From Zymoseptoria tritici IPO323 (lineage: Eukaryota; Ascomycota; Dothideomycetes; Mycosphaerellales; Mycosphaerellaceae): a stretch of DNA of 64,000 nt. Every line of letters starts with the position of its first letter. Position 1 is the stretch's first letter. Below the pieces are notes generated by a model. It ran no database searches. It had not been told where the DNA came from and was given only the letters and a program-made list of their open reading frames with translations. The stretch is taken from NCBI RefSeq assembly GCF_000219625.1, contig NC_018218.1:1426001-1490000 (forward strand), in the 5' to 3' direction. A program made the translations under genes and the position numbers. Shown here in pieces: positions 32,087 through 43,647 of this stretch.

Positions 32087-33836
32087 ATGCGTGGAATCTC
32101 TGGCTTCGGCCTCACGAGCCTGGCCCTCTCCGCTGGGCTCGCGAATGCCATCGATCTGGATGTAAATAACCGGGACTCGGTCCTCAAGGCCAGCAAAATC
32201 GTGGTGGACAACATCCTCTCCGTGTACAATAACTACACTGAGAGTCCAGGCGGAATACCCGGGCTGCTCCCTCAGCCATACTATTGGTACAATGCAGGCA
32301 ATATGTTCAACTCACTGATCAAGTACTGGGCCCTGTCCGGAGACCAGTCCATTGTTCCTACCCTCCAGTCGGCTCTCGTCTTCCAGCTTGGCCCGGACTT
32401 CAACTATATGCCTCCAAACCAGAGCAAGTCTCTCGGCAATGACGATCAAGCTGCCTGGGCTCTGGCGGCGATGAGCGCTGCGGAGTACGATCTCCCGGTT
32501 CCGAATGACTTGTTGTCCAACAACATCACCTGGGCGAGCATTGCGGATACTGTGTTCAAGGAGCAGGTCGCTCGATGGGACACGGAAAGTTGCGGTGGAG
32601 TAAGTGGCTTGTCCTCGTTTGTGCCTCTGTCTTGACGATGGTTTTGAAGACTCTGCCTCGATGTCGGAAACCTCGGTCGCTCGCGTCTTGACGGAGACAT
32701 GATGGAACCCAAGGACGTAACAGTGTGTATTGTTGTCGAGACTAACCTCTTGCAGGGCTTGAGGTGGCAGATATTCACCTTCAACAACGGCTACAACTAT
32801 AAGAACTCCATCTCTCAAGCGAGCTTCGCATCGCTTGCTGCACGCCTCCACCGCTTCACCGGCAATTCCACCTTCTATGGCGAATGGGCTACACGTGCGG
32901 TGGAGTGGACGAGAAGCATTGGTCTGATGAATCAGAACGGCCAGACTTTTGACGGCACGGACGCTACCACGAGCTGCTCTGAGATCAACCGTCTTCAGTG
33001 GACAAACAACGCTGGACTGTTTCTCACTACTGGAGCTTACTCTGCGAACGCGGTATGTCCTCACTGTGGTCGGAGCAAAATCGACTCGACCGCCTCCATT
33101 CTCCATTCTCCTGCTCAGACGGCGCACTCTCAGCCGCTGAGACTCCAATCGTGCAGTGCAATTCGAGTTTTCCCACGGAGATTCTAATTGACAATCTTCA
33201 CAGACGGCGCCAGACTCCGCTACAGGTCGATACTGGTCCGAACTCAATCAGCTCGTCACAAACAGTTCACTGAGGATCTTCGTGTATGAGGATAGGAACA
33301 TCATCTATGAGGTCGCTTGTGAACCATCCGATAACTGCAACATCGATCAGACGGGGTTCCGGGCTCAATTTGTTCGCAGTCTCGCCACGTACAGAGATAT
33401 GGCGCCTGCTTCCGACGACAGTGTCTATCGGCAGAACATCACAGCGGTCCTGCGCGCATCCGCCACCGCTGCTGCGGCCGCATGTGTCTACGGCGAGAAC
33501 GGTACCTCTTGCGCCAACAGCTGGTACGATCCCGTCGACGACACGGAGGACTATTACGGGCAAATCAATCAGAACCTCAACGCACTGGAGGTGTTCCTCG
33601 CTAATCTGCCAAGTGGGGACATCAAGATGGGCGTTGGCAGTACCAACGGAACAGGAGTTGGAGGTTCTCTCGGGGGAGGCGCCAATGGGACTGAGCGTGG
33701 CGATGGCAATGGCAGTGGAACTGGTTCCAACAGCCCGCAGTCTTCTGGAGATGGGACAGGAGCTGCCTCCACTTTGATGGTGTCGTCCATGCTCGCAGTG
33801 GTCGGAATGTTCGTCGAACTGTTTGTTCTTGCATAG
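32087..33836 (+). CDS. GPI-anchored GH76 (DFG5/DCW1-type) cell-wall enzyme
   Basis: Three exons, 32087-32599, 32756-33052 and 33204-33836, giving 480 aa. The introns are 156 and 151 nt, long for this window. The N-terminal signal peptide (GFGLTSLALSAGLANA) is followed by the GH76 alpha-mannanase fold with the catalytic Asp pair D119-D120 in NDDQAAWAL, then [21 protein letters not shown] and TNNAGLFL. About 60 Gly/Ser/Asn-rich residues lead to a C-terminal hydrophobic tail (STLMVSSMLAVVGMFVELFVLA), the GPI-attachment layout. DFG5/DCW1 proteins are thought to cross-link GPI mannoproteins to wall glucan. Multiple NxS/T sites fit a secreted glycoprotein. Confidence 0.93.
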
Positions 33837-34211
33837 AGAGCGCACTTGTTACGGCTACATGTACGCCACCCTGAACAGTGATTTATACGTTCACTGCACG
33901 GCGACGTGCACGCTAACCTCTCGTACGGCGGCATGTACGCTGCTCGTACGGCGGCATGTACGCTGCTCGTACGGCGGCATGTACGGCGACATGTCCGCTG
34001 CCCTGCACGGTGATATGTACGCTGCCATGTACGCGATCTCAAGTTACATGTCACCTTACTGCCAGGTGCCTAGCACAATACCGCTTGCTTGTTTGACACG
34101 GTGTTGCTAAGTTGGCTGGCACGGCATTGCTAGGTTATCGGCACCGCAATATAGTGTTTTTTATGATCAAATGCCGCAAGCGTTTTTGTGATACTTGGTC
34201 ATTACACGCTC
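33837..34211. repeat. Convergent gap with GTAC-rich tandem repeats
   Basis: Units beginning CTCGTACGGCGGCATGTACG repeat with a 23-bp period from 33920, 33943 and 33966, flanked by looser ATGTACGC copies to about 34035. A GCTAAGTTGGCTGGCACGG motif follows at 34106. It lies tail-to-tail between the GH76 and GST-like genes; no ORF is supported. Confidence 0.7.
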
Positions 34212-34995
34212 CTAATCGTCTTTCTCCTGCCACCGCCTACAAGCATCATGGTGCTTCTGAAAGGTCTCATCCTTCATGATCCTTCCATACACATCGCCAT
34301 CCCGGTCGACCCTCTCCAGCATCCGCCATAGTCCCGCAAGGACGAAGTCCGCAAAGCTCGCCTCCTTACCCACTACGTAAGGTCCCTCATTCTCGGCAAG
34401 CAAAGCCTTGATACCCTGAAAGCCCTTCTCGGCTTCTTGCCACGGCCCTTCACCAGCACCGTCAGTTTCGGCCACTTCAGCCAATGGCTTACCAAACTGC
34501 TCCTCTCGAGTGCGCTCAAAGTACTCGGCGCTACGCGGTGGCAGCAGCATGACCGGCACCCGAGGCAGAACAATCGATCGCAAAGGAGGCCAGATCTGAC
34601 CGAGAAGATCGAAGGTCTTCTGTACCTGAGGGCTGTCGAGTTGAATAGAAGGCTCGGGTTGGAGCTTCTCCAGCTCGCGGGCGATCGCTCGGGATTCCAT
34701 CACATATCGGCCATCTGGCAGTCGGACCACCGGGCTGGTGTATTCAGCTTGTGGAGGAGCGTTGGGAGCAATTGCGAAGGATTTGAAAGTCGATGCTAGA
34801 TCCGGATATTCGACCCATTCTGTCTTGTATGGGATCTTTTTGAAGTTGAGTACCATGCGAGCTGATAAAGAATATATGGTCAGCTTCTCTCGAAACAGAC
34901 AGGAGGTGTGGATGCGAACCTTTCCACGGGTTCAGCGACCAGCAAGTGGGCGTGCCCTTGGAGGGCAAGTCGAAGAGGGTGATTTCGGTAGACAT
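34212..34995 (-). CDS. Glutathione S-transferase-like protein
   Basis: Two exons, 34995-34920 and 34861-34212, with a 58-nt GT-AG intron, giving 241 aa. The N-terminal thioredoxin-like half reads ITLFDLPSKGTPTCWSLNPWKARMVLNFKKIPYKTEWVEYPDL, the fungal GST pattern in which Ser or Cys near residue 18-20 could contact glutathione. SPVVRLPDGRYVMESRAIARELE carries the cis-Pro and the E-S pair that hold the gamma-Glu of glutathione. The all-helical C-terminal half has the SFADFVLAGL helix. Likely cytosolic. The substrate, or whether it acts as a reductase or isomerase, cannot be read from sequence. Without exon 1 the thioredoxin start would be lost. Confidence 0.87.
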
Positions 34996-35255
34996 GTTGA
35001 TACGTGTGATTGCTTGAATTGAGTCTGGAGAGCAGATGTCCAATGTAGAGGTGATTGTTGTTGCCTCGATGCCTACCCTAGAGCTATGTTGTCGGCTTAC
35101 AATAGCACTTTCCGGTGGGGCTGCGGGGCGGGCATGCCAAAGGGCGTGCCGCAAAGATTCCAGGCACTGTCAACCAAATGTTCGCTGAACCACTTCCCTA
35201 GTATACAGCTCCGCTTTATGATACAGTAGTGTACAATGAGAGCCCACTTTCCCCC

Positions 35256-37652
35256 TCAAAAGCCCAGTTCGCTCGTCGTATCTATTTTCTCCGGAGCTTC
35301 TGCTGGCTTGCGAAGAAACGCTTCCATCAGAACACCCGCTGCCACTCCGACATTCATGCTGTCAACACCGACATCAGGCGCATTGTTTGGACCTCTCTCG
35401 ATCGAAACAAAGGCATCAGCTCGATTCTTCAAGTTCTCGCGCAGACCTTCTCCCTCAGCTCCCAGCATCAAAATGCACGGATGATCCGCGAGCGGACTTG
35501 CTGCTGCTACAGCAGCTGTCGTGAGTTGCCGTTTCGCATCTCGGGATGGCGCACCTGCCTCTGGTGCGACAGCGGCGTAGATCTTCCAGCCAGCCTTTGC
35601 AGAGTCGTGCACGAAGTTGGATGGCTTTGGAAGGGACAGGATCTGTACTGCTTCGCATGCTCCGGAAGAAGCTTTGGCGAGGACGCCGGAAGCCAATGGT
35701 GCACATGTGTTCGTTGCAACGGCGACTGCATCTGCTCCGTAGAAGTGGCATGTGCGCATGATGCTGCCCACATTCACAGGGTCCAGGATGCCGTCTAGCA
35801 AGACGACGAAAGGGTGACGCCAACTGTTGGTACTCACAGATATCGATTCTGCTCCACCGTTGACCACGAGCTCTTCCACGCTTTGAGTGCCGACGACTAG
35901 AGGTATAGCAGACTTGCGAATGTCAGGCTTGCCAAGAGCGAGAATTGGTGGTGCGGGCAGCTTTGATGCCTCGAGAACAACGCCATTGTGCGGCCGCCCA
36001 TCGGACATTTTGTCTAGAAGGAATGCCTTGTATTCGTTGCGAAACGGCACATTCGCATTCTTGGCCAATGTCGTGAACTCATGCTCTGGCTTCGCATATC
36101 TTGACTTGGCCGAGCGACCAGTGTTGCCGCTGGCTTCGCGCTCGATGATGTTCGGATGCACATAGAGGTTGTAGAGCTTCCGGCGTTGAGCTTTGAGCGC
36201 TGCGAACACCGCATTCTTCCCGTAGATGAATTCGCTGGCTGCCGTTGTGTACGGTATAGAGACCGGAATGCCATCATTGCCGTCTTCTTCACGAGACTCA
36301 GAGTTTCGAGAATTCCTTGACTCCTTGACTCTTGGACCAGCCCTGCCATCCCTTGTAACTTCAGGCGAACGTTCTTCGTACTCCTTTCGAGAGTCTAACT
36401 TTGTCGCTGTCCGCCTTGAATGTGGCGTAGCCGAGTCGCGGCGCCTGGCGGCAAGTTCAATCTTTCCGTCACCTCTTTGGAACAAGACACTCGCATTTGA
36501 GCTCGCCGCATCTGCGATGTCGATGAACGTCCCTGCGAAGGCCTTCTTCTCGAACAAAGATGCGATGGCCTCGGAAGGTTCGTCCTGAAATTTGCCCGAT
36601 GTCACATGCTTGTTCACGCTCCGAAGTGATGCGATTGTCATGTTGATGAGCTCACTGGTATCCTCGCCTGATGCTTCAGATTTCTGAATAGATCTGATCA
36701 GCTTGCAGGCGGTCTTGATGTCGCGAAGTAGACCGTTGCGCGCACCAGCGCTCTCTTCGGTGGATTCGACTGCTGGTGCGCTGACAGCTCGCTCGTTGCC
36801 AGAGCTCGGCACGCCGTCCTTGCGATACGAGGACTCGGTACTCCGGAAATGAGGCCTCACAACCTCTCGTCGCCCTTCCACTGGCTCACGGTCGCGGCGT
36901 CCTGCAAACCCTTTTCGCCTTTCCTCGAACTTTCCTTCTCGATGGCCTGGGAAGTCTGACCGTTCTGGGCCAGGGTCTCTATCACGCCGACCTCCAAAGC
37001 TTCGATCCCCGTCGCCAAAGACCCGTCCACGACGTTCGGGAAGGAATCCTTCCTGACCTGCGTCAAAATCTCTTCGCGAGCGCCCTGCAGACTCTCGTCG
37101 CCCTGTACCTCTGCTCGAATTTCCATCGCCAGAGGCATCGATACGAGACCGAGGCTCAAATCCAAGTGGTCGCCGGCGCTCTGACCGCTCATCGCTAGAA
37201 TCTTTGCGCTGATAAGATGGAAAATCGTCCTCCTCTCGTGAAGATCGGGCAGCAAATCCTGGTTGGCCACGGTATCCATCTTTGCCACGCGCCCTCACAC
37301 TTCGATCCACAGTCGCAATTTCATCCCGGCGGCCACGAGGCGCATACTCGGGCGATGATGAGTTTCTCTTGAATGGAGCTCCACCATTTTCGTCTCTCGG
37401 CCGTCGTGTTCCATCACTTCTCACGAAGCCCTGTGGACGATCTCGACCAGGCGGACCTGAAGAGCGATTCAGGCCGGAAGAACCACGATCTCGACCGCCC
37501 CTTTGAGCATAACCGCTATCTCTGGATCCTCGCAAGCTTCTGTTGATGGCGGATGTGGTGGAAACCTGGCGCCAATGTTGCGGAGCTCTTCTCGAAGTCA
37601 GGACCAAGATGCGATGCAAGCTCAACGATGACTGCCATGATGGAAATATCAT
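35256..37652 (-). CDS. MRM1: Mitochondrial rRNA 2'-O-ribose methyltransferase
   Basis: Intronless 798-aa SpoU-class (SPOUT) methyltransferase. Family members methylate a guanosine in mitochondrial large-subunit rRNA. The catalytic half includes a substrate-binding module (YGKNAVFAALKAQRRKLYNLYV, about 470-490) and the three knot motifs: DPVNVGSIMRTC (about 622), LGAEGEGL (about 730) and VDSMNVGVAAGVLMEAF (about 760). Residues about 20-300 are Arg/Asp/Gly/Ser-rich low complexity (repeated GRRDRDP, RRDREP units), making it about twice the length of yeast Mrm1. The basic extreme N-terminus may be a mitochondrial presequence. It diverges from the Mit1-like gene with 276 bp between start codons. 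Confidence 0.92.
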   Translation of the reverse strand: MIFPSWQSSLSLHRILVLTSRRAPQHWRQVSTTSAINRSLRGSRDSGYAQRGGRDRGSSGLNRSSGPPGRDRPQGFVRSDGTRRPRDENGGAPFKRNSSSPEYAPRGRRDEIATVDRSVRARGKDGYRGQPGFAARSSREEDDFPSYQRKDSSDERSERRRPLGFEPRSRIDASGDGNSSRGTGRRESAGRSRRDFDAGQEGFLPERRGRVFGDGDRSFGGRRDRDPGPERSDFPGHREGKFEERRKGFAGRRDREPVEGRREVVRPHFRSTESSYRKDGVPSSGNERAVSAPAVESTEESAGARNGLLRDIKTACKLIRSIQKSEASGEDTSELINMTIASLRSVNKHVTSGKFQDEPSEAIASLFEKKAFAGTFIDIADAASSNASVLFQRGDGKIELAARRRDSATPHSRRTATKLDSRKEYEERSPEVTRDGRAGPRVKESRNSRNSESREEDGNDGIPVSIPYTTAASEFIYGKNAVFAALKAQRRKLYNLYVHPNIIEREASGNTGRSAKSRYAKPEHEFTTLAKNANVPFRNEYKAFLLDKMSDGRPHNGVVLEASKLPAPPILALGKPDIRKSAIPLVVGTQSVEELVVNGGAESISVSTNSWRHPFVVLLDGILDPVNVGSIMRTCHFYGADAVAVATNTCAPLASGVLAKASSGACEAVQILSLPKPSNFVHDSAKAGWKIYAAVAPEAGAPSRDAKRQLTTAAVAAASPLADHPCILMLGAEGEGLRENLKNRADAFVSIERGPNNAPDVGVDSMNVGVAAGVLMEAFLRKPAEAPEKIDTTSELGF

Positions 37653-37928
37653 CGCATTGTCGTTCTTGATCTCTGGGAATTTTTCCTGGAAGATTTATGA
37701 GCTGGGGTCAAAGCCTTGTGGCGGTGCTGTGGCTGCAAATTGCTACCCCGGTCGCTCGATTTCACTCTAGGCCAACGCGTCGACCTCACGTCAACCCTCG
37801 ACTTGATCATTCACCACGTCTCCTTCGACGTCCACTTCGACCACCTCCTGGATGCTACGAATACATCCCTTTGACTATTTGGCGTAATCGACACGCAGGT
37901 ATTGCTTGAGAGCTGCGACTCCGCCCAA
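37653..37928. promoter_or_regulatory. 276-bp shared promoter region
   Basis: Head-to-head spacing between MRM1 and the Mit1-like remodeller is only 276 bp, so both promoters must sit here or overlap the leaders. Confidence 0.55.
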
Positions 37929-40900
37929 ATGGCTTTCCACTTCGACGCGCGCCTCGATTCTTCCTCAGACGACGACAATGCTGCTCCGAACTTGGCGGTA
38001 TGGAAGGCTGGAGGAGCCCGTGAGACAAATCAGGGCGGAAGAGCGCCCGTAGCTCCGATGGGTACTACCGCATTGCGACGCTCTCCTGGGCGCGCAGATG
38101 GTCGCAAACGCAAGAGAGAGACCCGATCACCTCCGTCTGTGGTGTCTGGTGATGAGCTAGGCCAAGAATCCGACGATCAACAGCTGGAAACACAATCAAT
38201 GGCCTCGTCGGAGGCGATCGAAGACTCGGACAGACGCAGAGATGGACAGAACAAAAGCTCTACAGATTCCCGCAAGCTGGTGGTGGAGATCTCACGTTCC
38301 GAGGCCGCCGACAAGGACGACTTCGAGGACTTTCGCGAAGGCGCTCAAAGTGTTAGGCGTGTGCTTCGGGAGCTCGACGAAGAAGATCAGGTCATGTATC
38401 AGGTATTGTTCGACGACTTCCACGTGGAATTGGTACGTTCTCCAATCCCTCACGCCCCTGTGTGCTCCCAATTGCCTACCGTCTTCGAACTTTATGCGAA
38501 CGATCCAGCGTTGAGGAGACCGATCAATGCAGCGGCCAGAGCTCATACTGCTGTGCACATGTCGATCACCTGTTTGTCACATGATAACACGGGCTGCCAC
38601 GATTAACACATGCACGATCACCTCACATGACTACTTAATGCCCTACAATCTCTTCCTTTTTTCAAACAACACCATCACGAACACCATTCTGCACTTCATC
38701 ACGAAAACCATCAACCATCATACGCATCTCCGACATTGGCTCATATTGATCACAGATCGGCTTCAACGAGCTGCTTCAAAAGGACAACGCCGAAGAGGCT
38801 CTCGAAGCTTTCAGCGCCGACCCTCCGTCGCTGGACGAGTCAGAACTTCCTCGACCTCGACCTCGATCTCGGCCACAACCACGCAACAAGCGCTCCAAAC
38901 CCTCCAAGATGGTGTCGACACGGTTACGGCGCCCTGCTCAGCAAAACGGCTTCGTGAAGACCACGGACTATGTGGACGGCTCAGACGTCGACATGTCTGA
39001 TTCAATCGATGTTGAGCCACCGAAGACCCGCGGTCGCAAGCGCAAGCAAGAAACCACTCAGTACGTGGACGAGTCGGAGCCTGGGGACGAAGAATCGGAG
39101 GGATCGGAGGATGAGCTCGCTAAGCCGACCCGCTCAAGCAAGCGCAATGTCAGAACATCAGGCAGGAACATGCGCCAGCGCCGAGTCTCTACCGGGCTTA
39201 CTGAAGACGAGGATGAAGACGAAGAGGTCGACAGCGATGGCATCCCGTTCCTCCAGTCTGATCTTCCAGGCCAGCGTCGCCCCCGTCGCAGTTCAAAGCC
39301 GGATTACAGCGAAGATCGTCGCACAAAGAAGTTCAAGACGAAGAGGCAAAGTGAAGGTATGCGCCACTCCGGCCGCAGCACTCGTCACACTGGTGGAATG
39401 CAAGAAGTCGAGGTCGATGACATCTATCGCTCGGAGTCAGACAACACTCCAGCGCCCGCAAAACCAAAGACGATTGGTGTGCGCGAGGTCTTCAAGCCGC
39501 GGCCTCGTGGAGACGAGTTCCATTTACGCCACAACCAGTACTGCGACACCTGCAGCAACGGCTCAAACGTCGGCCCTCTCATTGATTGCCAGGGCTGTTC
39601 GCTGGTCTACCACAAGTCCTGTCTCGGTCACCGCACAGGGCGCGACCACCTCGTCACCAAGATCGGCGAAGATGACTTTGTCCTCCAATGTCGTCGCTGT
39701 GTAGCTGTGGCTCGAAAGCGCGACCCTATGGCACCCGACCAAGGCAAGTGCCAAGAGTGCCATAGGCATGGTGCCGCCTGTCGACCATTTCGCCCACGCA
39801 AGACGCCGGCTCAAGAACAAAAAGACAGAGACGACAATGACGGCGTGGATCCGATCTATACTGTTGCGGAAGAGCGCATCAACAACGTTGACAACGTGCT
39901 TTTCCGGTGCACCAATTGCTTCCGCGGCTTTCACTTCGAGCATCTTCCATCGCGCGCGGACTTCCCATCAATGGACATCGATCAAGAGATTGACGTTGAA
40001 CAGCGTGTGCGTGAGTATAGTCGCGATTGGCAGTGCAAGGAGTGCGTCGACATGCCAGCCAAGGTCTCCGGCATTATTGCGTGGAAGCCGGTGGATGAGG
40101 ACGCTTACGATCCTGCTCATGGCTTTGAAGGCGTGGAAGAGGAGAACAAGGTCTATCTTGTTCGCTGGGAAGGCATGTCGTACTTCCGTGCCCGCTGGAT
40201 GCCAGGTCCTTGGGTTTGGGGCGTCTCTGCGCATAGCATGCGCAAAGCTTTTGCCAAACGCGAGGATGCTCAGCATCCCAAGATGAGGACTGAAGACGCC
40301 ATTCCTGAAGACTACCTACGGACTGACATCGTTCTCAACATCAAATTCACCAGCATCGTCGATATCCGCACCGAGGAGATTGACAAGGCTCGCATTCGCG
40401 AGGTCGACAAGGCTCTCATCAAGTACAAGGGTCTGACGTATGAAGATGCAGTCTGGGAAGCTCCGCCATCTCCTGATGACGGTGAGCGCTGGACCGATTT
40501 CGTCATTGCGTACAATGACTGGGTTGCCGGCCGCTATGTTCGCCAACCAAAGGCTGCGGCACTGAAGTCTCGCCTAGAGAAGGTTCGAAAGGACAATTTC
40601 CAGAACCTCGAAAAGCAGTCGCAGCCAGAGAACGTGCAAGGCGGAACTCTCATGGAGTACCAGATGCAGGGTCTGAACTGGCTTTACTACAAGTGGTTCA
40701 CTCAGAGCAATGCTGTCCTCGCCGACGAGATGGGCCTGGGCAAGACGATTCAGATCATCGGATTCCTCGCCACCTTGATCCAGGACCACAGCTGCTTTCC
40801 CTTTCTCGTTGTCGTTCCAAACTCGACTTGTCCCAACTGGCGCAGAGAAATCAAGCGCTGGGCTCCTTCTCTACGTGTAGTCGCCTACTACGGCTCCCGT

Positions 40901-43114
40901 GAGAGCAGGGATTCCGCCTACCGCTATGAGCTCTACCCGGAGAACAGCAAAGACCTTCGCTGTCACATCGTGGTGACCAGCTACGATGCTGCTGCGGACG
41001 AGAACTGCCGAAAGTTCTTCCGCGGTGTTGCATGGCAAGGACTCATTGTCGACGAAGGTCAGAGGTTGAAGAACGACAAGAATCAGCTCTACTCCGCTCT
41101 CAGCGCCTTGAAGACTCCTTTCAAGATTCTGCTTACAGGCACACCATTGCAAAACAACCAGCGGGAGCTCTTCAATCTGCTCCATTTCCTCGACGATACC
41201 AAGAATGCTGCTGAGTTGGAGGAGGAGTTCCAGGATCTCGATCAAGACAACATCACCAGACTGCACGACCTTATCCGGCCCTACTTCCTGCGCCGGACCA
41301 AGGCACAGGTCCTTACGTTCCTGCCGCCGATGGCTCAGATCATCGTCCCTGTCAGCATGAGTCTCGTCCAGAAGAAGCTTTACAAGTCGATCTACAGCAA
41401 GAATCCGGAGCTCATGAAAGCTATCTTCAGCGCGGAGTCGAACTCCAAGTCGACTGAGCGTGGAAGCTTGAGCAACATCATCATGCAACTGCGCAAGTGC
41501 CTCTGCCATCCATTCGTCTACAGCAGGAGTATCGAGGACAAGAACGTCGACATTGCATCGTCTCACCGCAATCTTGTAGATGCGAGTAGCAAGCTCAAAT
41601 TCCTTGAGCTGCTCCTTCCGAAGTTACAGCAGCGTGGCCATCGAGTGCTCATCTTCAGCCAGTTCCTGGACATGCTCGATATGGTGGAGGATTTCCTCGA
41701 CGGCATGCAGCTTCGATACCAGCGCCTTGACGGACAAGTCAGCTCATTGAACAAGCAGAAGCGTATTGACGAGTTTAACGCTCCTGATTCGCCGCTTTTC
41801 GCCTTCCTGCTTTCCACCCGCGCTGGAGGTGTCGGAATCAACCTGGCAACAGCGGACACCGTCATCATCTTGGATCCAGATTTCAACCCACATCAAGACA
41901 TCCAAGCGCTGTCGCGCGCCCACCGCATTGGTCAGACTAAGAAAGTTCTTTGCTTCCAGCTCGTCACGCGACTCAGTGCCGAGGAGCGTATTATGCAAAT
42001 CGGCCGTAAGAAGCTTGCTCTTGACCATGTTCTGATTCAAGAGATGGACGCCGATGATGCAGAACAGACTGATCTCGTCTCGGTCCTTCGCCATGGCGCC
42101 AATGCAGTCTTCGACGACCAGGACGACCAGGAGATCACTTTCAGCGATGCCGATATCGAGCACCTGCTCGATCGCAGCCATATCGAGAAGACGCCGTCTG
42201 GCGCGGACAAGACTGCCGAGAATCAGTTCTCTTTCGCTCGTGTTTGGGCCAATGAGCGTGGCATGTTGGAAGAGTCAGCTCTCGAAGTTGAAGAGACCGC
42301 GCCAGATCCCGGTGTTTGGGACAACATCCTCAAAGAGCGTGAGCGGATCGCTGCTGAGGACGCTGCAGCGAAGGCTGAAGATTATGGTCGAGGCCGCCGC
42401 GCCCGTGCCAACGTCGACTATGCAGGCGAGGACAAGGCTGGTGGCGCCGTTGATGCAACGGGCTTCACACCTGTGAAGCGCCGCAAGAAGCGTCGTGAGG
42501 GCGATGAGAGTGATACTGACTTTCAAGCCGATGAGAGCGAAGACGACGACGTCGATGGTGAGAATGACGAGATGCTTGCCAATGGCGACATGGACATTCT
42601 GAACGGCAACAAGCCCGCTTCAAGTCGCAAGAAATCCGGTAAGACTCCCCAGAAGCTTCTGCTGTCCACCCCAACGGCAAAGAGCAAAGCCACCCCCAAG
42701 TCGTCCATCAAGAAAGCACGAAACCCTGCCACACCGAAAGCTTCTACTGCCATGAGAAAGGCGGCCGGTGCGGCGAGTAAAATCAGTATCACCCCCAAGC
42801 TCTTGAAGCAGAGGGCTGCCATGTCGAACTTCAGCAACGATCCGCTACCTGTTGGGGCGACACTGAAATGGTCGTTTGCCAAGCTCGATTCAAGCATACC
42901 CGCCGAGACCAAGAGTTTCAACAACTCCAGTCCGGGAAACACCCCTCGTGAGGTGATTGTCCTCAGTGACGACGACGACGACGAAGAAAACGTCCACCCT
43001 TCATCTCTTTCTTCACCAGCACCATTGCTTCAAACCCCAACACCTCAGAACACAAAATCGTCATCACCGGTCCCCACTACACCAGCACTCACCACCGAAT
43101 CATCAACGTCATAA
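37929..43114 (+). CDS. Mi-2/Mit1-like PHD-SNF2 chromatin remodeller
   Basis: Two exons, 37929-38432 and 38756-43114, with a 323-nt intron, giving 1,620 aa. After an acidic/basic disordered N-terminus come a PHD finger at about 430-480 (CDTCSNGSNVGPLIDCQGCSL...), a second Cys-rich PHD-like module to about 600, and chromo-like segments (VYLVRWEGMSYFRARWMPG, ALIKYKGLTYEDAVWE) at about 630-740. An SNF2 ATPase core follows, with Walker A DEMGLGKT near 825, motif II DEGQ near 933, [10 protein letters not shown] and [10 protein letters not shown]. The tail is Lys/Ser-rich with an acidic EVIVLSDDDDDEE stretch. The architecture resembles Mi-2/CHD3 and fission-yeast Mit1, the ATPase of the SHREC silencing complex; role inferred. 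Exon 1 is joined because FHVEL|IGFNELL keeps phase with GTACGT/ACAG sites. It may be fused to the next ORF. Confidence 0.9.
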
Positions 43115-43647
43115 TGCTTACAACGCACGCAGAGCACCCAACATTTAAGCGTGCCATCGTGCCGCAGCCGTACGTCCAGAAGATTGATCTCTCCACGAAT
43201 GGCGCCGCCACAGAGTCCAGCGCTGCTGCCAGCAACAAAGCGACACCTTCGATCAACTGCGCTGCTTGTCGCAAATACCATGCGGTCGGCAGCTGCCCCA
43301 TCAAGATCGCAGGAGTTGAATACTGCAACCTCTGCGGCATGGCTCACTATGGGCATGCTCGAGTGTGCCCTCACATCCAATCGGAGACTCAGGCAAGTTG
43401 CGCACCCCGAATACATGCGAAAGGCGATCACTGACGTTCAACTTTTCAGGTTCGAGCGATGCTGGAAGCACTCAAGTGTTCCAACGAGCCGGAGCACTTG
43501 ATCAATGAAGCTAAGCGGTACTTGCGCGGATTGAAGGGCAACTTGGTGCAGTTGAAGAAGCAGCGTGAGGCGAAGGAAATCGCTGCTAGGGAGGCGGCTT
43601 ATCAGCAGTCTTTGAGACCGCAGAATGACCCGTGGATGGGTATTTGA
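43114..43647 (+). CDS. Cys-rich zinc-finger ORF, possible C-terminus of the Mit1-like protein
   Basis: Two exons, 43114-43392 and 43450-43647, giving 158 aa if the ATG at 43114 is used. It carries CAACRKYHAVGSCPIKIAGVEYCNLCG and HYGHARVCPHI, a CCCH/CCHC-like Cys/His cluster, then a helical basic tail (NEAKRYLRGLKGNLVQLKKQREAKE). The 57-nt intron is GC-AG type (GCAAGT donor, CTGAC branch, TTTTCAG end). The ATG overlaps the TAA of the upstream gene. In related fungi I recall a similar cluster at the end of the Mit1-like protein, so the two may be one gene joined by a splice that removes the TAA; I found no consensus donor for that. Confidence 0.7.
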
